Of a stretch of DNA of 41,199 nucleotides, positions 38,286-41,199 are shown in pieces (positions within the stretch are counted from its first letter, which is position 1; each line of letters begins with the position of its first letter). Source of the stretch: Muribaculaceae bacterium (lineage in GTDB: Bacteria > Bacteroidota > Bacteroidia > Bacteroidales > Muribaculaceae); assembly GCA_029062985.1 (NCBI GenBank), contig JAIDPA010000200.1, positions 1 through 41,199 of the forward strand, in the 5' to 3' direction. The notes under the pieces were generated by a model. It was not told the DNA's origin. It saw only the letters and a program-made list of their open reading frames with translations, and did no database searches. The position numbers and the translations under genes are program-made.

Positions 38286-41199
38286 TGAAGCTTAATAATT
38301 TCTTTCCTCGTCGATGGACATTAGGTCCGGTCGCTGCATTAATCTGCGCCTCTGCGCCTCTTTTTGCCGGTGCGGATGTCCTCATCCGGGAAGACCGTCT
38401 GAGTCCACTCGCTGCCGGTTATCTTGAACGCGCACGCATTATGCTCGACGATGGAAACTTTGCCGGCGTTGTCGATCAGCTGAAACATCTCGACACACAG
38501 GGTGTGCGCCTCAGCGACCGTGACCGTGAGGATTGTACGTATCTTCTTGCAATCGCTCTTTATGAACGTGCGGATGCTGATTGTGTCGATCTTCTAAGGG
38601 AGTTTGCCGAGACATATCCGGCATCTTCTCTCTCTCTTTCCGCGCGCCTGGCGGCTGCCGACTATTTCTTCTTTGCTCATCATTATGCCAACGCGCTTGC
38701 TGCTTACAACGATATTGACTATTCCAGAATAGCTCCGGCTGACCGTCCTCTGTATGTCTACCGTAAAGCTCTGTCGCTTCTTAAGACCGGGCAATATGAC
38801 GCTGCCGGCATATTGTTCAGTCAGCTCGAATCTAACAAAGAATACAACATTCCTTCCCGATATTACCTCGCTTTCATTGAATACATACAGGGAAACCTTG
38901 ACAAGGCTTATGCCGGATTTCAGGATGTGGAAAAAGATTTGGGAGATAATTCTATCGAAGGAATCTCTCCAGCCTACTATATTGCACAGATTGACTACAC
39001 ACGCGCTGAATACGAGAAGGTGATCAATCTCGGCAACCGTCTCCTTACAGAAAAACCTGTAGCTGAACTTATCCCCGAGACTCAGAGAATCATAGGTCTC
39101 AGCTATTTCAAGCTTGGAGATTATACCAAAGCTAAGGATGTATTAGCCCGATATGCACGCACACCCGATGTGCCGACCGCTTCGGATGCCACTTATGCTC
39201 TGGGGGTGATTGACTATCGCGAGGGCGACATTTCTAATGCGCGCAACCGTTTTGCTCAGCTCACAGACCTCAACAATGACCTCGCCCAGAGCGCATATCT
39301 TTATTTAGGACAGATTGCTGTGAAGGAGGGCGACAGCAATGCGGCTGCTATCTCTTTTGAGAAAGCCTCCAGAATGAGTTTTGACCGGAATGTGACTGAG
39401 ACCGCTCTCTATAATTACATCGCTGCCCGAACACGAGGCGGCAACATACCTTTCAGTTCATCCATACCCCTCATCAACGGTTTTCTGAAAGAGTTTCCCT
39501 CTTCAAAATTCGCTCCTGAAGTCAGGGAATATCTCGCCAATGCATATTTCAATGAGAAGGATTATGCTAATGCTCTGGTGAGCATCAATCAGATTCCGAA
39601 TCCCTCTCAAAATGTGCTTTCGATGAAACAGAAAGTGCTATACGAACTGGGAATGGAAGCGATGACCAACAATCGAGCCTCCGATGCCTGGAAATATCTC
39701 TCCGAGGCGACCCAAATAAAAGGTGAGGCTGCCGTGCGCGCTCAGTCTTATCTCTGGCTCGGAGACGCTGCATACGCTCTTGGCAAATATGCAGAGGCAG
39801 AAAAAGCTTATGCTGCCTATCTGGCTGCCGACAGAAGAGGCGAAAACAGAACTCTCGCGACATATAATCTTGCGTATGCCCTCCTGATGCAGGATAAATA
39901 CAAAGCAGCGGCAGCTTCTTTCGCAGATGCCATGAAAGCTGAGCCCATGCTTCCAAAGAGGATGTATGATGATGCCCTTATCCGTATGGCGGATGCTCAG
40001 TATTATAACGGGGATTACAAGCTTGCCCTAAAAAATTATACCTCGGCAATTGAAAACGGTGCTTTCGACAGAGACTATGCCACCTATCGTCGTGCCGTGA
40101 TGTACGGGCTCTCAGGCGACATCAAAAGGAAGCTTTCGGAGCTTTCATCAATGCCTTCCGCTTTTCCTGATTCCAAGTGGCTTCCGAATGCCCTTCTTGA
40201 AAAGGGTCAGACTTACAGTGCGCTGGGGGATAATGCCAAGGCTACCGAAGCTTTTGAACAATTGCGCATCACTCACCGTCGCACTCCGCAGGCTCGGAAA
40301 GGGATGCTGAATCTTGCTCTTTCCTACATGAAGGCGGGAGAGACTACCAAAGGGGAAGAAGCTTACCGGGAAGTGATTTCAAAATGGCCCTCAAGCGAAG
40401 AGGCGTCTCTGGCGAACGATGACCTCCGGCGCTTTTATGCATCAAGGGGAGAACTTGCAGAATATGCTCAGTTCCTTAAATCAGTCCCTGAGGCGCCGCA
40501 GCTGAATCCTGATGAGATGGAGAAACTCGCTTTTGAGGGTGCTGAGACTGCTTTTGCTGAAAATGCAACTTCGCTGGCTCTTCTTGAAAAATATGTGGCA
40601 GACTATCCCAACGGAAAATTCCTTGCTCAGGCGCTTCTCGACATTGCAATCGGGAACGATGAGAAAGGGGAAAAGAATAAAGCGCTGAATGCCCTTAATT
40701 CTCTTCTCACCCGAAGGGGTGATTCTCCGCAGATGAGGGAGGCTCTCCTTCTCAAAGCAAGCATTCTCGAAGATATGGGGCCCTCATCCTCCAAAGAGGC
40801 TCTCGAGACGTATCGTGAACTTGAAAAGCAAGGGGGTGCGGAATATGCCGCCGATGCTTATGCCGGAATAATGAGGACTGCCGATAAGGATGCCGAACGT
40901 CTTAAATATGCTGTTCTCGTAAAGAACAGCGCAGGTCTTTCAGCCGACCAGATTGAAGAAGCGGAATTTTATGAAGCGACTGCCCTTCTGCGCAATGGCG
41001 ACGCTAAGAAAGGGGAGGCTACCCTTCTTAAACTCGCCTCAAATCCTAAAAGTCTGTCAGGGGCAAAGGCTGCCGTGTCGCTTGGAAAATTCTATCTTGA
41101 CAACGGAAATGTCAATGGCGCCTATAAAGTGCTTACCGCCTTCACCGATGCCGGCTCCCCTCATGAATACTGGCTCGCCAAGGGCTTTATTTATCTGGC
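38285..41199 (+). CDS. Large secreted TPR protein (cut by the right edge)
   Basis: An open frame from ATG 38285 to the window end, 971 complete codons without a stop. The N-terminus MKLNNFFPRRWTLGPVAALI looks like a signal peptide (RR, then a hydrophobic run, cleavage near LFAGA). The rest is a long series of TPR or TPR-like helical pairs (for example YLERARIMLDDGNFAGVVDQ, and WLAKGFIYL at the edge). Such ~1000-residue TPR proteins are common in Bacteroidota and probably act in the periplasm as protein-binding scaffolds. It starts within the stop codon of the GT9 gene, so the two are translationally coupled. No enzymatic domain was seen in the visible part. Confidence 0.88.
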   Translation, partial: MKLNNFFPRRWTLGPVAALICASAPLFAGADVLIREDRLSPLAAGYLERARIMLDDGNFAGVVDQLKHLDTQGVRLSDRDREDCTYLLAIALYERADADCVDLLREFAETYPASSLSLSARLAAADYFFFAHHYANALAAYNDIDYSRIAPADRPLYVYRKALSLLKTGQYDAAGILFSQLESNKEYNIPSRYYLAFIEYIQGNLDKAYAGFQDVEKDLGDNSIEGISPAYYIAQIDYTRAEYEKVINLGNRLLTEKPVAELIPETQRIIGLSYFKLGDYTKAKDVLARYARTPDVPTASDATYALGVIDYREGDISNARNRFAQLTDLNNDLAQSAYLYLGQIAVKEGDSNAAAISFEKASRMSFDRNVTETALYNYIAARTRGGNIPFSSSIPLINGFLKEFPSSKFAPEVREYLANAYFNEKDYANALVSINQIPNPSQNVLSMKQKVLYELGMEAMTNNRASDAWKYLSEATQIKGEAAVRAQSYLWLGDAAYALGKYAEAEKAYAAYLAADRRGENRTLATYNLAYALLMQDKYKAAAASFADAMKAEPMLPKRMYDDALIRMADAQYYNGDYKLALKNYTSAIENGAFDRDYATYRRAVMYGLSGDIKRKLSELSSMPSAFPDSKWLPNALLEKGQTYSALGDNAKATEAFEQLRITHRRTPQARKGMLNLALSYMKAGETTKGEEAYREVISKWPSSEEASLANDDLRRFYASRGELAEYAQFLKSVPEAPQLNPDEMEKLAFEGAETAFAENATSLALLEKYVADYPNGKFLAQALLDIAIGNDEKGEKNKALNALNSLLTRRGDSPQMREALLLKASILEDMGPSSSKEALETYRELEKQGGAEYAADAYAGIMRTADKDAERLKYAVLVKNSAGLSADQIEEAEFYEATALLRNGDAKKGEATLLKLASNPKSLSGAKAAVSLGKFYLDNGNVNGAYKVLTAFTDAGSPHEYWLAKGFIYL

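Overview
The window looks like a chromosomal core region of a Bacteroidota genome, order Bacteroidales (possibly a Muribaculaceae-like gut lineage; the family is a guess). Reasons: promoters fit the Bacteroidetes pattern TTTG/TTG, 19-21 bases, TAnnTTTG; Shine-Dalgarno sites are weak or absent; the gene blocks ybeY-mnmG-apt-uvrC and rsmH-to-ftsZ are present; and there are Bacteroidota-type families (lipoprotein TPR/HTH regulators, DUF4254, the uridine kinase-like fusion, viroplasmin-RNase HI). No insertion sequence, prophage, CRISPR array or defence island was seen.

Positions 1-2612: the first codons of a secreted protein run off the left edge on the minus strand behind their own promoter. Next is a lipoprotein-like TPR protein with a C-terminal HTH (133-1923, minus). 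A 370-base spacer upstream of it holds its promoter, two copies of a GGCTY-rich repeat and a GC-rich hairpin. A minus-strand RNA unit follows: promoter, SRP RNA, tRNA-Thr(UGU).

Positions 2613-12592 (minus): a probable long operon read right to left, ybeY - mnmG - apt - uvrC - rnr - secreted six-hairpin glycosidase. It covers rRNA maturation, tRNA wobble modification, adenine salvage, excision repair, RNA decay and glycan breakdown. A 22-bp perfect palindrome with a parS-like core sits between mnmG and apt.

Positions 12593-13079: an AT-rich divergent spacer with the ybeY promoter and two inverted repeats. No mraZ is found where it usually precedes rsmH.

Positions 13080-28546 (plus): the division and cell wall cluster rsmH-ftsL-ftsI-murE-mraY-murD-ftsW-murG-murC-ftsQ-ftsA-ftsZ. 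It builds the UDP-MurNAc-pentapeptide/lipid II precursors and the divisome. murF and ddl are not in it.

Positions 28547-34072 (plus): a THUMP rRNA methyltransferase with a repetitive basic tail, an unknown polytopic membrane protein, pdxB, an RNase HI and queG. queG overlaps by a few bases a convergent uridine kinase-like gene (34069-35739, minus).

Positions 35884-36560 (plus): a strong promoter drives tRNA-Glu, rpsT and an identical second tRNA-Glu, ending in a good intrinsic terminator. Positions 36626-41199 (plus): a DUF4254 gene, a GT9 heptosyltransferase-like gene and a large TPR protein that runs off the right edge, tightly packed as an envelope-related operon.

The window is mostly conserved housekeeping DNA. 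The points most worth a second look are the parS-like palindrome, the missing mraZ with palindromes in its place, the repeated leader around the TPR-HTH promoter, the SRP-tRNA and tRNA-rpsT-tRNA transcription units, and the unusual tails on FtsZ and the methyltransferase.
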